Source: Pararhizobium polonicum
GTDB lineage: Bacteria > Pseudomonadota > Alphaproteobacteria > Rhizobiales > Rhizobiaceae
Length of the DNA: 64,000 bases
Direction of reading: 5' to 3'
Assembly: GCF_001687365.1 (NCBI RefSeq)
Contig: NZ_LGLV01000007.1
Location: forward strand, 310,001-374,000
A program made the translations under genes and the position numbers. Below the pieces are notes generated by a model. It saw nothing but the letters and a program-made list of their open reading frames with translations, ran no database searches and was not told where the DNA came from. Shown piece by piece: positions 1 through 8,919 of the stretch. Position 1 is the stretch's first letter. Each line of letters begins with the position of its first letter.

Positions 1-750
1 TGTCGTCGCACCCAAAATGACCACCATCACGCGTTTTCCATTTCGCGTGGCCAGCCCGACGATATTTCGTCCAGATGCGCAGAGAAAACCGGTCTTCATT
101 CCGATCGTGCCGTTGAAGCGGGTGAGCAGCAGATTGTTGGATTTGATCTCCTTGCCGTCGATCGTGACGGCCGATGCCAGGAAGAAGCGGCGGTATTCGG
201 GGAACATCCGATCCACCTCCATTCCCAGGATCGCGAGATCGCGCGCCGTGGTATAGTTTTGCCGGTCAAACAGGCCGTTCGGATTGGAAAAATGGGTGCC
301 GGTCAGCCCGAGACGGGTTGCTGCCTCGTTCATCTTGCGGACAAAAGACGTTTCGTCGGGAGCCACCGCTTCAGCCAGGGCGACAGCAACATCGTTTGCC
401 GATGCGGTGATCATGGCAAAAAGCGCGTCTTCAAGCGTCATCGTCCTCCCGAAGGTGAGGCCGGATTCGAGAAATGCCTGTTTCGTCGCGTTGCGGGTCA
501 TGGTGACGGGTGTCGTCAGTGTCACTTCGCCGGACCGAAGGGCTTCAAACACGACGAACGCTGTCATGAGCTTGGTCGTCGAGGCGGGATACCAGGGCGC
601 CCCGGCATCTTCCTGATAGAGCACTTGATGACTGTCGGCATCCACAACGAGCACAGGCGTTGCATGTGCCGGTGCCCACAGGAAAAGGGACGCGATAAGC
701 GCCAGCCCTTTCGATGATCGCCTGACCATTCTGTTCATGCTCTTGGTCAT
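1..750 (-). CDS. D-alanyl-D-alanine carboxypeptidase, S11 family (partial; C-terminus outside window)
   Basis: A penicillin-binding-protein-type enzyme that trims the terminal D-Ala from peptidoglycan pentapeptides in the periplasm. The 250 visible codons start at the ATG at 748-750 and run open to the window edge, so the C-terminal part is missing. A signal peptide with a cleavage-like AHA around residue 30 is followed by the three active-site motifs of serine DD-peptidases: STTK (SxxK, around residue 57), SAN (SxN, around 116) and KTG (around 218). All are intact, so it should be active. Which paralogue (DacA, DacC or DacF type) it is cannot be decided without the C-terminus. Confidence 0.93.
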   Translation of the reverse strand, partial: MTKSMNRMVRRSSKGLALIASLFLWAPAHATPVLVVDADSHQVLYQEDAGAPWYPASTTKLMTAFVVFEALRSGEVTLTTPVTMTRNATKQAFLESGLTFGRTMTLEDALFAMITASANDVAVALAEAVAPDETSFVRKMNEAATRLGLTGTHFSNPNGLFDRQNYTTARDLAILGMEVDRMFPEYRRFFLASAVTIDGKEIKSNNLLLTRFNGTIGMKTGFLCASGRNIVGLATRNGKRVMVVILGATT

Positions 751-905
751 GTGCCAGTCTCCGGAGAAAGGCATCCTAATGGCATGACGGGCCATGGGAG
801 GACAAGCGTTTGCTGCGGTATGGATACCGATAAATGGGCTGGGAAGGGGCGGCCGATTGACCGCTTCGGCGGTAACGGCGTCCTTTGCCCCTGACCCCAA
901 CAACG

Positions 906-930
906 AAAAACCCGGCACAGCGGCCGGGTT
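906..930 (-). terminator. intrinsic terminator of rcdA
   Basis: Perfect 8-bp stem AACCCGGC / GCCGGGTT with a short loop. Read on the minus strand it is followed by TTTTT, about 30 bases after the rcdA stop codon. Confidence 0.8.
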
Positions 931-959
931 CGAAACGTTCGGTTGGCGTCCGCCTTGGA

Positions 960-1478
960 TCAGTTGTTTCCGAAAGCGGTCTGCAACAGGGTGAGCTGCG
1001 CCTTGACGCCGTTCTGGTTGTCGGGCGTAAAATTCTGAGCCTCCTGCGGGCGGTAGATTTCGCGGTCAAGCAGGGCGACGCGGTTCTGCAGGCGCAGCGA
1101 GCGGTCGATCAGGTCGCGGAAGCCTTCCGGCAGATCGTTCCAGCCCGGCGCGGTGCGATCGACGTTGAAGCTGTCGAGGCGGACCTTGTTCTTTTCCGAC
1201 AGGACCTGTTCGCGGTTCATCTCGCCATTGTTGACGGCGCGCTGCAGCAAAAGCCAGGAAGCCATCTGCATCAGGCGGGTGGTGAGGCGCATCGATTCGG
1301 CTGCATACAATACGGACGCCATGCGCGGCAGGACCTTGGAGGCGGTGCGGCCGGGACCGTCGAGATAGCTGGCGGTTTCTTCAACCAGGCCCATGCCTTC
1401 CGCGTACAGCACCTTGAACTGCGCCGAAGAGGCAGCGTGCCCCGCGAAGCTCACAGTATTCAATCCCGGTTCGGACAT
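960..1478 (-). CDS. rcdA: DUF1465 family protein, RcdA-type regulator of CtrA degradation
   Basis: A 172-residue cytoplasmic protein of the DUF1465 family. In Caulobacter this family is RcdA, an adaptor that works with CpdR and ClpXP to bring CtrA and other substrates to proteolysis; in Sinorhizobium the homologue is important for CtrA turnover. The protein is mostly helical, with an MSEPGLNTVSF N-terminus and a central RLTTRLMQMASWLLLQRAV stretch followed by EQVLSEKNKVRL. It is monocistronic, with its own terminator downstream. A perfect TTAA-N7-TTAA site at 1602-1616, 124 bases upstream of the start, suggests that CtrA controls its own degradation adaptor. Family assignment is confident; the adaptor role is transferred by homology. 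Confidence 0.88.
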   Translation of the reverse strand: MSEPGLNTVSFAGHAASSAQFKVLYAEGMGLVEETASYLDGPGRTASKVLPRMASVLYAAESMRLTTRLMQMASWLLLQRAVNNGEMNREQVLSEKNKVRLDSFNVDRTAPGWNDLPEGFRDLIDRSLRLQNRVALLDREIYRPQEAQNFTPDNQNGVKAQLTLLQTAFGNN

Positions 1479-1601
1479 GGTTTGATTCCCTGGTTAAACG
1501 CATCAACTCTGTCAGGTAACGAACGGGTTAACAAAAAGTTTCCAGCCGCCCGTCTTATAGTCTGAACATGATCTCATAGCGCATCCCGCGCAAGCCTATT
1601 C

Positions 1602-1616
1602 TTAAGAAAGGGTTAA
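1602..1616. promoter_or_regulatory. CtrA box upstream of rcdA
   Basis: On the minus strand the site reads TTAACCCTTTCTTAA, a perfect match to the full CtrA consensus TTAA-N7-TTAA including the preferred CC after the first half. It lies between DUF1192 and rcdA, oriented toward rcdA. Confidence 0.65.
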
Positions 1617-1652
1617 TCTCCACAATTCTTTGCGGGTTGTGGAAAAAAGGAC

Positions 1653-1677
1653 AAAAAAAGAGCCGCGAAAGCGGCTC
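1653..1677 (-). terminator. strong minus-strand terminator, possibly of a small RNA
   Basis: Perfect GAGCCGC-GAAA-GCGGCTC hairpin followed on the minus strand by seven T. It is 188 bases beyond the stop codon of the DUF1192 gene and about 175 bases before the rcdA start, so it either ends a long 3' UTR or a small RNA (see findings). The rest of the 386-base gap 1479-1864 holds the CtrA box and no gene I can support. Confidence 0.85.
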
Positions 1678-1864
1678 TCAAGGTAAAACAGGGAGAAAAA
1701 TCAGACCATTCGCCAATCGGGAAATGTCTGAGTCCAGAGCGATCCGGATGCCTTAGTAATATCTTATAAGGCTTAATGAAGGGTTACATTGGCCGGATTC
1801 ACGCGGAAGTGATGTCTTGTTTCCGGCAAGCCGTCCAGCGACGTTGCTTTGATGGGCCGAAGTA

Positions 1865-2053
1865 TTAACGAAAGAAGCTTTCAGCCGCCGATTTGCTGGC
1901 CGACTTGTTTGCCTTTTCTGTTTCCAGCCGCGCGATTTCCTGTTTCAGCAGGTCGATCCGCAGCGAAAGCTCGTCGGCCGACAGCAGTGACAGGTCACAG
2001 CCGATCTCGTGGGCCAATTGTTTCTTTGGGCGGTCATCGTCGAACAGGCTCAT
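1865..2053 (-). CDS. DUF1192 family small protein
   Basis: 62 residues, cytoplasmic, with an acidic N-terminus (SLFDDDRPKK) and a leucine-rich helix (LSADELSLRIDLLKQEIARL) typical of DUF1192, a short alphaproteobacterial family of unknown function. Its ATG overlaps the TGA of the upstream transporter gene by an ATGA junction, so the two are translationally coupled. A GGGAG ribosome-binding site lies inside the end of the transporter gene. Confidence 0.82.
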   Translation of the reverse strand: MSLFDDDRPKKQLAHEIGCDLSLLSADELSLRIDLLKQEIARLETEKANKSASKSAAESFFR

Positions 2054-3330
2054 TGCGGTCTCCCTGTCGGTTCATCGCCATTCGGCTCTTCTTCGAATGG
2101 CGCTGCCCTTGGCGATAGTTGCAGGCTTTCGGGTGTCGTCAGCGTGCCCGGATTGATCGTCGAGTAGGCGTCGCGTTCGGCCGCGGGCACGGCGGCACGC
2201 ATGCGGCTGCGGAAGATCGCGTAAGCCGTGATCAGCACATGGGCGCAGGCCGTGATCATGAACAGGCCATAGGGGCCGGTGACGGTCATGATCGGGCCGC
2301 CGATGGTCGGGCCGATGATCGTGCCGATGCCGTAGAGCAAGAGCAGGCCGCCGGAAATCTTGACGAAATCCTCGGGCGTCGCAAAGTCGTTGGCGTGCGA
2401 TACGGCAATCGGATAGAGCGCGTTGGCTGTCGCGCCGTAGATGCCGACAAGGGCGATCAGCAGGATGACATGGGTCGGCTCGATCAGGAAGATCAGCGCG
2501 CCGGCGACGGCCGCAACGGCGGCAAGGGCTGCCAAGACATAGCGCCGGTCGATCATGTCCGAAAGCCGGCCGGCGGGAAACTGCATCACCGCGCCGGCAA
2601 AGATTGTCGTGCTCATCATCAGCGCGACATCGCTGTCGGTCAGCCCGACCTGGCGGCCGAAGACGGCGCCGAGCGTGCCGTAGGCGCCGTTGGCAATACC
2701 GACCAAAAGAATGCCGAGGAAGGAGATCGGCGAATTGCGGTAGAGGCCGCGCAGGTCGAGGCTGACCTGTTTCAGCGGCTGCGGCGAGGCGGCGGTTGAG
2801 AGCAGCGTCGGCAGCATAGCGAGGCAATAGACGATGCCGCAGATCATGAAGAACAGCGTCGTCGAGGTGTCGCCGAACGGGATCATCAGCTGCCCGCCGA
2901 CGACACCCATCAACGTAATGGCAATGTAGAGCGAGAAAATCGCACCGCGGCTTTCATTGGTGGCGCGTTCGTTCAGCCAGCTTTCGATGATCATCGATGT
3001 GCCGGCCGTCGAAAAACCGGTGAAGGCGCGCAGCGCCACCCACCAGATCGGATCGACAAGCAGGCCGGTCAGAAGCGCGATGATTGCCAGCAATGCCGCA
3101 AAGCCGCTGAAGGCGCGCACATGGCCGGCGCGCTTGACGATCGTCGGTGCCAGCAGGCAGCCGAGCACGAAACCGCTGGCCCAGGATGTGCCGAGCAGAC
3201 CGAGCAATGTCGTCGAGTATCCTTCCGTCGTACCGCGCACGGGCAGCAACAGGCTGTGCAGCCCGTTGCCGAGGAAGAGGAACAGCGTCCCAAGCAGGAG
3301 AGCGGCGACGGGCAGAAGGTTTTTTCTCAT
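2050..3330 (-). CDS. MFS transporter
   Basis: A 426-residue polytopic membrane protein with about 12 predicted helices and two similar halves, as in the major facilitator superfamily (YcaD-like subgroup). Recognisable features are the first helix after MRKNLLPVAALLL, a cytoplasmic RAGHVRAF loop after helix 2 and GRLSDMIDRR in the second-half equivalent of the MFS A motif. I chose the ATG at 3328-3330 over a further-upstream frame start because it places the first hydrophobic helix directly at the N-terminus; the extra 48 residues upstream are basic and uncharacteristic. The substrate cannot be predicted. It forms a coupled pair with the DUF1192 gene. Confidence 0.88.
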   Translation of the reverse strand: MRKNLLPVAALLLGTLFLFLGNGLHSLLLPVRGTTEGYSTTLLGLLGTSWASGFVLGCLLAPTIVKRAGHVRAFSGFAALLAIIALLTGLLVDPIWWVALRAFTGFSTAGTSMIIESWLNERATNESRGAIFSLYIAITLMGVVGGQLMIPFGDTSTTLFFMICGIVYCLAMLPTLLSTAASPQPLKQVSLDLRGLYRNSPISFLGILLVGIANGAYGTLGAVFGRQVGLTDSDVALMMSTTIFAGAVMQFPAGRLSDMIDRRYVLAALAAVAAVAGALIFLIEPTHVILLIALVGIYGATANALYPIAVSHANDFATPEDFVKISGGLLLLYGIGTIIGPTIGGPIMTVTGPYGLFMITACAHVLITAYAIFRSRMRAAVPAAERDAYSTINPGTLTTPESLQLSPRAAPFEEEPNGDEPTGRPQ

Positions 3331-3509
3331 GTGAAATCCGCAGGTTCCGGGCTGCGCCGAAAGGTAAGGCCATGCCGCCGCAATTGCCAGCCGGAAATTT
3401 TTATTGAGTGAGAATGCAAAAGGCGCTCTAACCCTGATCGCGCGCAAAAGTGACGTGCGTGTGACGGGCCGCAAGTGCCGCTAACTCTTTTCCACAAACG
3501 GGAAAAACG

Positions 3510-3665
3510 ATGTCGAAAGCGTTAACGGTGCTCTTGCTGCTGGCCATGCTGATCCAGCTCCTGAAGCCGCTCAACCTGCCCGGACTGCGCCAGCGGCGCG
3601 ACTTCTGGAAGATCGCCGTATTCGCGATCGCGGTGATGATGCTGACGGTGCTGATCCGGCCTTAA
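3510..3665 (+). CDS. small two-helix membrane protein, 51 residues
   Basis: An ATG frame of 51 codons. It encodes two hydrophobic helices (residues about 5-18 and 36-49) separated by a basic loop (PGLRQRRDFWK), so it should be a hairpin membrane protein with a positive cytoplasmic loop. Its stop overlaps the stop of the convergent PhzF-like gene by four bases. It sits alone between two minus-strand genes, which makes an antisense artefact unlikely. I believe similar short proteins occur in other rhizobia, but no function is known to me. A GGAAA sequence lies a few bases before the ATG. Confidence 0.62.
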   Translation: MSKALTVLLLLAMLIQLLKPLNLPGLRQRRDFWKIAVFAIAVMMLTVLIRP

Positions 3666-4579
3666 AGGCTGATCGCCCCTTGCATGACGGCAACACAGCG
3701 TCCGGCAATCCGCACGCTATCAACCAGCCCGTCCGATTTGCGAACCTTCAATTCGATCAGACTCCGGCGTCCCATTTCGACGCCTTGCTCGATGGTGATG
3801 TCGATCTCGATATCGCTCTCCGGGTGCAGGGAGGTCAAAAGAGCACTTAGCGCACCGGCGGCGCTTCCGGTGGCCGGATCCTCGATGACATTGTCGAGCG
3901 GGGCGAACATCCGGGCGCGCAGGTGCCATGGGTTTTCCGGCGCACGCGTATAGAGAAACAGGGCGAACTGGTCATCGTCCGTCGAGTATCGCCGGCCAGC
4001 TTCGGCAAAGGCGGCTGTGTTGGGGCAGGCGCGCGCCAGCGTTTCGAGATTGGCCAGCTCGGCGACCGCGAAAGGCAGGCCGACGGAGGCGATGACCGGC
4101 CCATGGGGTCCTGTGAGAATACTGCCGGCGTCGATCGAGGCACAGCGGGCGATGGTCTCGTGATCGACCTGCGGTCCCAGCGACAAAGACTGTGGCGCGA
4201 AAATGCCGGCGCCAACGACATGCCCACCGTCGCGTATCAGCGCCGCCTCGACGAGGCCTGCCTTTTCCTCGAACCGGAGCACATCTCCGGGCGGCTTGCC
4301 GAAAATGTCGCTCTGGCCACCGAGAACGAAGGCGGTGCCGACATTCGGATGGCCGGCGAACGGGATTTCCATCGTCGGTGTGAAGATCCGCACCCGGGCG
4401 GTGTTGGCCGGGTCTTGCGGCGGCAGCACGAAAGTGACTTCGGAATAGCGGAATTCGGCGGCGATGTTCTGCATCTGCGCATCGGACAGGCCGCGCGCAT
4501 CGGGGACCACCGCCAGCTGATTGCCGGAAAACCGCTCGCCGGTGAAAACATCGACGGTGACATAGGCGACGCTGTTCAT
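3662..4579 (-). CDS. PhzF family isomerase-like protein
   Basis: 305 residues, the usual length of the PhzF / diaminopimelate-epimerase-like fold. It has the N-terminal [17 protein letters not shown] strand-loop, the catalytic-type glutamate in RYSEVTFV (E47), [11 protein letters not shown] around residue 76 and the mirrored C-terminal [11 protein letters not shown] motif. In Pseudomonas PhzF isomerises a phenazine precursor, but most members, including this one in a genome region without phenazine genes, have unknown small-molecule substrates. Monocistronic. Confidence 0.9.
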   Translation of the reverse strand: MNSVAYVTVDVFTGERFSGNQLAVVPDARGLSDAQMQNIAAEFRYSEVTFVLPPQDPANTARVRIFTPTMEIPFAGHPNVGTAFVLGGQSDIFGKPPGDVLRFEEKAGLVEAALIRDGGHVVGAGIFAPQSLSLGPQVDHETIARCASIDAGSILTGPHGPVIASVGLPFAVAELANLETLARACPNTAAFAEAGRRYSTDDDQFALFLYTRAPENPWHLRARMFAPLDNVIEDPATGSAAGALSALLTSLHPESDIEIDITIEQGVEMGRRSLIELKVRKSDGLVDSVRIAGRCVAVMQGAISL

Positions 4580-4686
4580 GCTGGTTTCCCCTGTTCCTGC
4601 TTGCTCCTGTTTCAGGGAATATCGCAGGGCGCTTGCGGTGCGAACAGCGTTCTTGTCACCCTGACAATCGGTTTCTGCGCGTCACG

Positions 4687-4719
4687 AAAAAAGCCCGGCC
4701 GCTTGCGCGGGCCGGGCTT
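4687..4719 (-). terminator. terminator of the aldolase gene
   Basis: Stem AAGCCCGGCC / GGCCGGGCTT with a GC-containing loop; on the minus strand it runs into TTTTTTCG. About 30 bases after the aldolase stop. Confidence 0.9.
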
Positions 4720-4747
4720 CCTCCTCTCCCTCCGTAACTTTGAAAAA

Positions 4748-5773
4748 TCACGCGGCTTTTTCGAGTTCCTTCTTCCATCCGCCCTTGGCGGCAAGGCTGC
4801 ACATCTGGGCGCGGTGGCTGAAGGCGCGCTGGCCGGCGGCGACGTTTTCGGGCTTGCCGGCCCAGGCGTTGAGCGCTTCGGTCTGCAGGGCGCGGCCGTA
4901 GGAGAAGGTCATGCCCCAGGGCAGGTCGTAGCCGGCCTTCATGGCCGAGAGATGCGCTGTCGCTTCTTCGGTGGACTGGCCGCCGGAAAGGAAGGCGATG
5001 CCGGGAACGGCTGATGGGACGGTGCGTTTCAGCACGGCGACCGTGCGTTCGGCAACGTCTGCGACGGACGCCTTGCGGGCCTTCTTGCCGTCGATGACCA
5101 TGCTTGGCTTCAGGATCATGCCTTCAAGGCTGACGCGGGCGTCGTTCAGTTCTTCAAAGACGATCCGCAGTGTCAGCTCGGTGACCTCTTGCGAGCGCTC
5201 GATCGAATGCGTGCCCGGTGCGCCGTCCATCAACACTTCCGGCTCGACGATCGGCACGATGCCGGCTTCCTGGCAAAGGGCTGCGTAGCGGGCAAGCGCC
5301 TGTGCGTTGGCCTTGATGGCGCCGAAGCTCGGCAGGGTATCGGAGATCGAGATCACGCCGCGCCATTTGGCAAAGCGGGCGCCGGCGTCATAGTAGGTCT
5401 TCAGGCGGGCGGCGAGGCCATCGAGGCCCTCGGTAATCGTCTCGCCCGGAAATTTCGCCATCGGTTTGGCACCGGTATCGACCTTGATGCCAGGAATGGC
5501 ACCGGCCGCGCGGATGACATCGACGAGGGATGTGCCGTCGGCGGCCTTCTGGAAGAGCGTTTCCTCATAAAGGATGACGCCGGAAATATAGGCCTTCATC
5601 GCCTCGTCGGCGCGAAAAAGCATCTCGCGATAGTCGCGGCGCGATGTTTCCGTCGATGCCAGGCCGATCGTCTCGAAGCGTTTGCCGATCGTTGCGGTGG
5701 ATTCGTCGGCGGCCAGCAGGCCCTTGCCGGTGGCCACCATGGCTGCTGCAATGTCTTCCAGTCTTTCGCTCAT
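4748..5773 (-). CDS. fba: class I fructose-bisphosphate aldolase
   Basis: Cleaves fructose 1,6-bisphosphate to dihydroxyacetone phosphate and glyceraldehyde 3-phosphate (or the reverse in gluconeogenesis) through a Schiff-base lysine. The 341-residue protein has the class I start GKGLLAADEST, the conserved KWRGV segment and the active-site region LEGMILKPSMV with the Schiff-base lysine at about residue 222. Length and motifs are those of the metal-independent class I enzyme, not the class II enzyme. It closes a block of tkt, gap and pgk on the same strand but has its own terminator and a striking upstream operator region (5839-5877), so it is probably regulated on its own. Confidence 0.95.
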   Translation of the reverse strand: MSERLEDIAAAMVATGKGLLAADESTATIGKRFETIGLASTETSRRDYREMLFRADEAMKAYISGVILYEETLFQKAADGTSLVDVIRAAGAIPGIKVDTGAKPMAKFPGETITEGLDGLAARLKTYYDAGARFAKWRGVISISDTLPSFGAIKANAQALARYAALCQEAGIVPIVEPEVLMDGAPGTHSIERSQEVTELTLRIVFEELNDARVSLEGMILKPSMVIDGKKARKASVADVAERTVAVLKRTVPSAVPGIAFLSGGQSTEEATAHLSAMKAGYDLPWGMTFSYGRALQTEALNAWAGKPENVAAGQRAFSHRAQMCSLAAKGGWKKELEKAA

Positions 5774-5847
5774 CTGCGTTCTCCTGATTATCCCGATGGA
5801 TCGCCGATAGCAGAAGAATATGGCAACGAAAATGGAAGTTAAACTGT

Positions 5848-5878
5848 TTAAAACGATTAAAATAAATTTAATCGTTTG
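5848..5878. promoter_or_regulatory. double LacI-like operator upstream of the aldolase gene
   Basis: Two imperfect palindromes each centred on CG lie side by side: read on the minus strand the first is TTTAATCGTTTTAAA and on the plus strand the second is TTTAATCGTTTGAAA. Together they form a perfect 11-bp inverted repeat (AAACGATTAAA, 5851-5861, and its complement 5867-5877) with a 5-base spacer. Position is about 75-105 bases upstream of the start codon. The central CG and A/T arms are typical of LacI/GalR-family operators. A TTAA-N7-TTAA pattern inside it is best explained by this palindrome. Confidence 0.6.
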
Positions 5879-5928
5879 AAATGTTGGGATTATTTTTGCG
5901 GCGCATCCAAAAATGGGTGCGGTGCAAC

Positions 5929-5955
5929 GAAAACCCCCGGCGCGGGGCCGGGGGT
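5929..5955 (-). terminator. terminator of pgk
   Basis: Perfect CCCCCGGC / GCCGGGGG stem with a 5-base loop, followed on the minus strand by TTTTCG, about 40 bases after the pgk stop. Confidence 0.88.
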
Positions 5956-5995
5956 AAAAGGGGGCGGATCAGCGGTCTTGGAAGCGACCGTTTGC

Positions 5996-7195
5996 TTACT
6001 TCTGTTGGTGCAGGATATCGACGCCCGGAAGTGGCTTGCCTTCCATCCATTCGAGGAATGCGCCGCCGGCGGTGGAGACATAGGTGAGGTCATCGGCAAC
6101 GCCGGCATGGTTCATCGCCGAAACCGTATCGCCGCCACCGGCGACGGAAACCAGTGCGCCGCTCTTGGTGCGGGCGGCCGCGTGCTTGGCAACAGCGACG
6201 GTCGCCTTGTCGAAGGGGGCGATCTCGAAGGCACCGAGCGGGCCGTTCCAGACCAGCGTTTCGGCCTTGCTGACCCAATCGTTGACAGTGGCGATCGACT
6301 TCGGGCCGACATCGAGCACCATGGCATCGGCCGGGATCGCTTCGATATCGACGACTTCATTGTCGGCGCCAGCCTTGAACTCGCGGGCAACGACGCCGTC
6401 GACCGGCAGCACGATGGCGCAGCCGGCGGTCGCGGCTTCGATCATGATCTGCTTGGCGGTTTCGGCAAGATCATGCTCGCAGAGCGACTTGCCGACATTG
6501 GTGCCGCGTGCAGCGATGAAGGTGTTGGCCATGCCGCCGCCGATGACCAGCGCGTCGACCTTTTTCACAAGGTTCATCAACAGGTCGATCTTGGTGGACA
6601 CCTTGGCGCCGCCGACGATGGCGACGACCGGGCGCTTCGGATTGCCGAGGCCCTTTTCCAGCGCCTCAAGTTCGGCCTGCATGGTGCGGCCGGCATAGGC
6701 CGGCAGCAGGCGGGCGAGGCCTTCGGTGGACGAATGGGCGCGGTGCGCGGCGGAAAAAGCGTCGTTGACGTAGATATCGCCATTGGCGGCCAGCGCCTTG
6801 GTGAACTCTGCGTCGTTCTTTTCCTCGCCCTTGTGGAAGCGGGTGTTTTCCAGCAGCAGAACGTCGCCGTTGCTCATGCCGGCAATGGCGGCGGCGGCTT
6901 TCTCACCTATGCTGTCGGCGGCGAAATGAACGCGCTGATCGAGAATGTCCTCGACGGCGGGCGCGATCAGCGACAGCGACATGTCGGCGACCGGTTCGCC
7001 TTTCGGGCGGCCGAAATGGGCGAGCAGGATGACCTTGGCGCCCTTTTCCGAGAGTTCGCGGATGGTCGGCACGACGCGCTCGATGCGGGTGGCGTCCGTC
7101 ACCTTGCCGTCCTTGACCGGCACGTTGAGATCGACGCGGACAAGCACACGCTTGCCGGCGATATCGGTGAGGTCGTCGAGGGTCTTGAAAGTCAT
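5996..7195 (-). CDS. pgk: phosphoglycerate kinase
   Basis: Transfers phosphate from 1,3-bisphosphoglycerate to ADP, the first ATP-making step of lower glycolysis; cytoplasmic monomer. 399 residues, the standard length. Visible motifs are [14 protein letters not shown] near the N-terminus (substrate-binding region), AHFGRPKG, the hinge/nucleotide region [13 protein letters not shown] and the C-terminal [12 protein letters not shown] glycine loop. It lies 13 bases downstream of the glycolipid-binding-like gene, so it probably belongs to one transcription unit with it, although the gap gene may also have a promoter of its own. Confidence 0.97.
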   Translation of the reverse strand: MTFKTLDDLTDIAGKRVLVRVDLNVPVKDGKVTDATRIERVVPTIRELSEKGAKVILLAHFGRPKGEPVADMSLSLIAPAVEDILDQRVHFAADSIGEKAAAAIAGMSNGDVLLLENTRFHKGEEKNDAEFTKALAANGDIYVNDAFSAAHRAHSSTEGLARLLPAYAGRTMQAELEALEKGLGNPKRPVVAIVGGAKVSTKIDLLMNLVKKVDALVIGGGMANTFIAARGTNVGKSLCEHDLAETAKQIMIEAATAGCAIVLPVDGVVAREFKAGADNEVVDIEAIPADAMVLDVGPKSIATVNDWVSKAETLVWNGPLGAFEIAPFDKATVAVAKHAAARTKSGALVSVAGGGDTVSAMNHAGVADDLTYVSTAGGAFLEWMEGKPLPGVDILHQQK

Positions 7196-7208
7196 GATCG
7201 GTCTCCGG

Positions 7209-7772
7209 TCATAGTCTTAGGAAAAGGGTGGGATAATCCGTCACCAGCCCGTCCTCGTCCACCGGCAGGTCGGTGGTGAAGGAGCGGTCCTCGGCCCCAT
7301 ATCGATAGAGCCGGCCGTCTTCGAGACAGGTATAGTTCTGGCCGTCGGGAAGGGGCTCGAACGTATCGAACGGCACATAGAGCATGGCGAGTTTAACGGT
7401 GCCGTCCTTGGGCTTCAGCTGTAAGCGGCGGATGGGCAGGGTATTGGTAAAGGGCGTTCCGGCAAGGTCGATGTCGATGCAGCCGTCAAATGCGGGAAGG
7501 GCGGTTCCATCCGCGTCGCGCCAGTGGCCCCGGCCATCGGATGCCAGGGAAAGGTGCTGGCCATCCGTCGTATCGATGCTGAAGGACATGACGGTCCAGG
7601 ACTCATCGCAATCGATTGTGTAGCGGACGCCGTAGGGGCGGCGGCCGCGTTCGCCGATCAGGACACTGGAGGCGCGAATACCGGCTTCGGAAGTTCCGAT
7701 CGTCAGATGTTCGAGCCCTTCCCCTTCGAGCGGACGCCAGCGTACCGTCTTGAGGGGAAGGGGCCGAAACAT
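7209..7772 (-). CDS. putative glycolipid-binding family protein
   Basis: 187 residues without signal peptide or membrane segment. The pattern of beta strands with [12 protein letters not shown], near-central DGRGHW and ending [36 protein letters not shown] matches what I recall of the DUF1089 / putative glycolipid-binding family, whose biochemical function is not established. It is placed between gap and pgk, an arrangement that suggests only co-transcription. No catalytic residues can be named. Confidence 0.7.
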   Translation of the reverse strand: MFRPLPLKTVRWRPLEGEGLEHLTIGTSEAGIRASSVLIGERGRRPYGVRYTIDCDESWTVMSFSIDTTDGQHLSLASDGRGHWRDADGTALPAFDGCIDIDLAGTPFTNTLPIRRLQLKPKDGTVKLAMLYVPFDTFEPLPDGQNYTCLEDGRLYRYGAEDRSFTTDLPVDEDGLVTDYPTLFLRL

Positions 7773-7836
7773 GGAAGTCCTCTATCTCTGCGCGGCAGTT
7801 TTACCCGGCCATGCAAGCATAGCCGGGTACGCCGCT

Positions 7837-8847
7837 TTAGATCAGCTTGGCCAGCGCAACGGACGTGTCGGCCATGCGGTTGGAGAAGCCCCATTCATTG
7901 TCGTACCAGGAGAGGATACGCACGAACTTGCCTTCGAGAACCTTTGTCTGGTCGTTGGCGAAGATCGAGGAATGGCTGTCGTGGTTGAAGTCGCGCGAAA
8001 CCAGCGGCTCGTCGGTGTAGCCGAGGATGCCCTTGAGCGCGCCATCGGAGGCGGCCTTGATGGCGGCGTTGATTTCGGCAACCGTCGTATCGCGCTTGGC
8101 GACGAACTTGAAGTCGACAACCGAAACGTTCGGGGTCGGAACGCGGATCGAGGTGCCGTCGAGCTTGCCCTTGAGGTGCGGCAGCACGAGGCCGACGGCC
8201 TTGGCAGCGCCGGTCGAGGTCGGGATCAGCGACAGGGCGGCAGCGCGGGCGCGGTACAGATCCTTGTGCATGGTGTCGAGCGTCGGCTGGTCGCCGGTAT
8301 AGGAGTGGATCGTCGTCATGAAGCCATGGTCGATGCCGACGACATCATCCAGAACCTTGACGACCGGAACCAGGCAGTTGGTCGTGCACGACGCGTTGGA
8401 AATGACCAGGTGTTCCTTGGTCAGTTCGTTGTGGTTGACGCCGAAGACGACCGTCAGGTCGGCACCGTCGGCAGGCGCCGAAACGATGACGCGCTTGGCG
8501 CCGGCCTGAAGGTGCAGGGCGGCCTTGTCGCGCGAGGTGAAGATGCCGGTGCATTCCAGAGCGATATCGACGCCCATTGCGCCATGCGGCAGGGCTGCCG
8601 GATCCTTGATCGCGGTGACCTTGATCGGCTTGCCGCCGGCAACGATGATCGTGTCGCCTTCGACCTTCACGTCAGCCGGGAAACGGCCGTGGATCGAATC
8701 GTAGCGCAGCAGGTGGGCGTTGGTTTCGACCGGGCCGAGGTCGTTGATGGCGACGACTTCGATGTCGGTGCGGCCGGATTCGACGATGGCGCGAAGGACG
8801 TTGCGGCCGATACGGCCAAAGCCGTTGATGGCAACTTTTACAGTCAT
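7837..8847 (-). CDS. gap: glyceraldehyde-3-phosphate dehydrogenase, type I
   Basis: NAD(P)-dependent oxidation of glyceraldehyde 3-phosphate with phosphate; cytoplasmic tetramer. 336 residues. The N-terminal Rossmann motif [13 protein letters not shown] is followed by the active-site [10 protein letters not shown] with the catalytic cysteine at residue 154, and by the C-terminal [13 protein letters not shown]. The residue after the second strand is Asp in VVAINDLG, usual for NAD-preferring enzymes. It follows tkt by 72 bases with a weak terminator in between, so read-through from tkt is possible. Confidence 0.97.
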   Translation of the reverse strand: MTVKVAINGFGRIGRNVLRAIVESGRTDIEVVAINDLGPVETNAHLLRYDSIHGRFPADVKVEGDTIIVAGGKPIKVTAIKDPAALPHGAMGVDIALECTGIFTSRDKAALHLQAGAKRVIVSAPADGADLTVVFGVNHNELTKEHLVISNASCTTNCLVPVVKVLDDVVGIDHGFMTTIHSYTGDQPTLDTMHKDLYRARAAALSLIPTSTGAAKAVGLVLPHLKGKLDGTSIRVPTPNVSVVDFKFVAKRDTTVAEINAAIKAASDGALKGILGYTDEPLVSRDFNHDSHSSIFANDQTKVLEGKFVRILSWYDNEWGFSNRMADTSVALAKLI

Positions 8848-8880
8848 TTCAGGTCTCTCCCTGTCTAAGGTCTCGATGTG

Positions 8881-8909
8881 GAAAACGGAGCGCGCCGGGA
8901 CGCGCTCCG
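8881..8909 (-). terminator. hairpin between tkt and gap
   Basis: CGGAGCGCG / CGCGCTCCG stem followed on the minus strand by GTTTTCC. The short T tract suggests partial termination or transcript processing between tkt and gap. Confidence 0.5.
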
Positions 8910-8919
8910 AAAAGGAAAA

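Noticed and set aside
776-1069. 97-codon minus-strand frame between the carboxypeptidase gene and rcdA
   Set aside because: It overlaps the rcdA terminator and the end of rcdA in another frame and is very Arg-rich; no start signal.
5857-5871. TTAA-N7-TTAA upstream of the aldolase gene read as a CtrA box
   Set aside because: It falls symmetrically inside a larger palindrome with a central CG in each half, which is better explained by a LacI-type operator.
5876-7279. 467-codon open frame on the plus strand across pgk
   Set aside because: It is antisense to a full-length pgk with all motifs. Long antisense frames are expected with the strong third-position GC bias here.
7808-7835. TACCCGGC / GCCGGGTA hairpin after gap taken as a terminator
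   Set aside because: There is no T tract on either strand; it may only be an RNA-processing or mRNA-stability hairpin.
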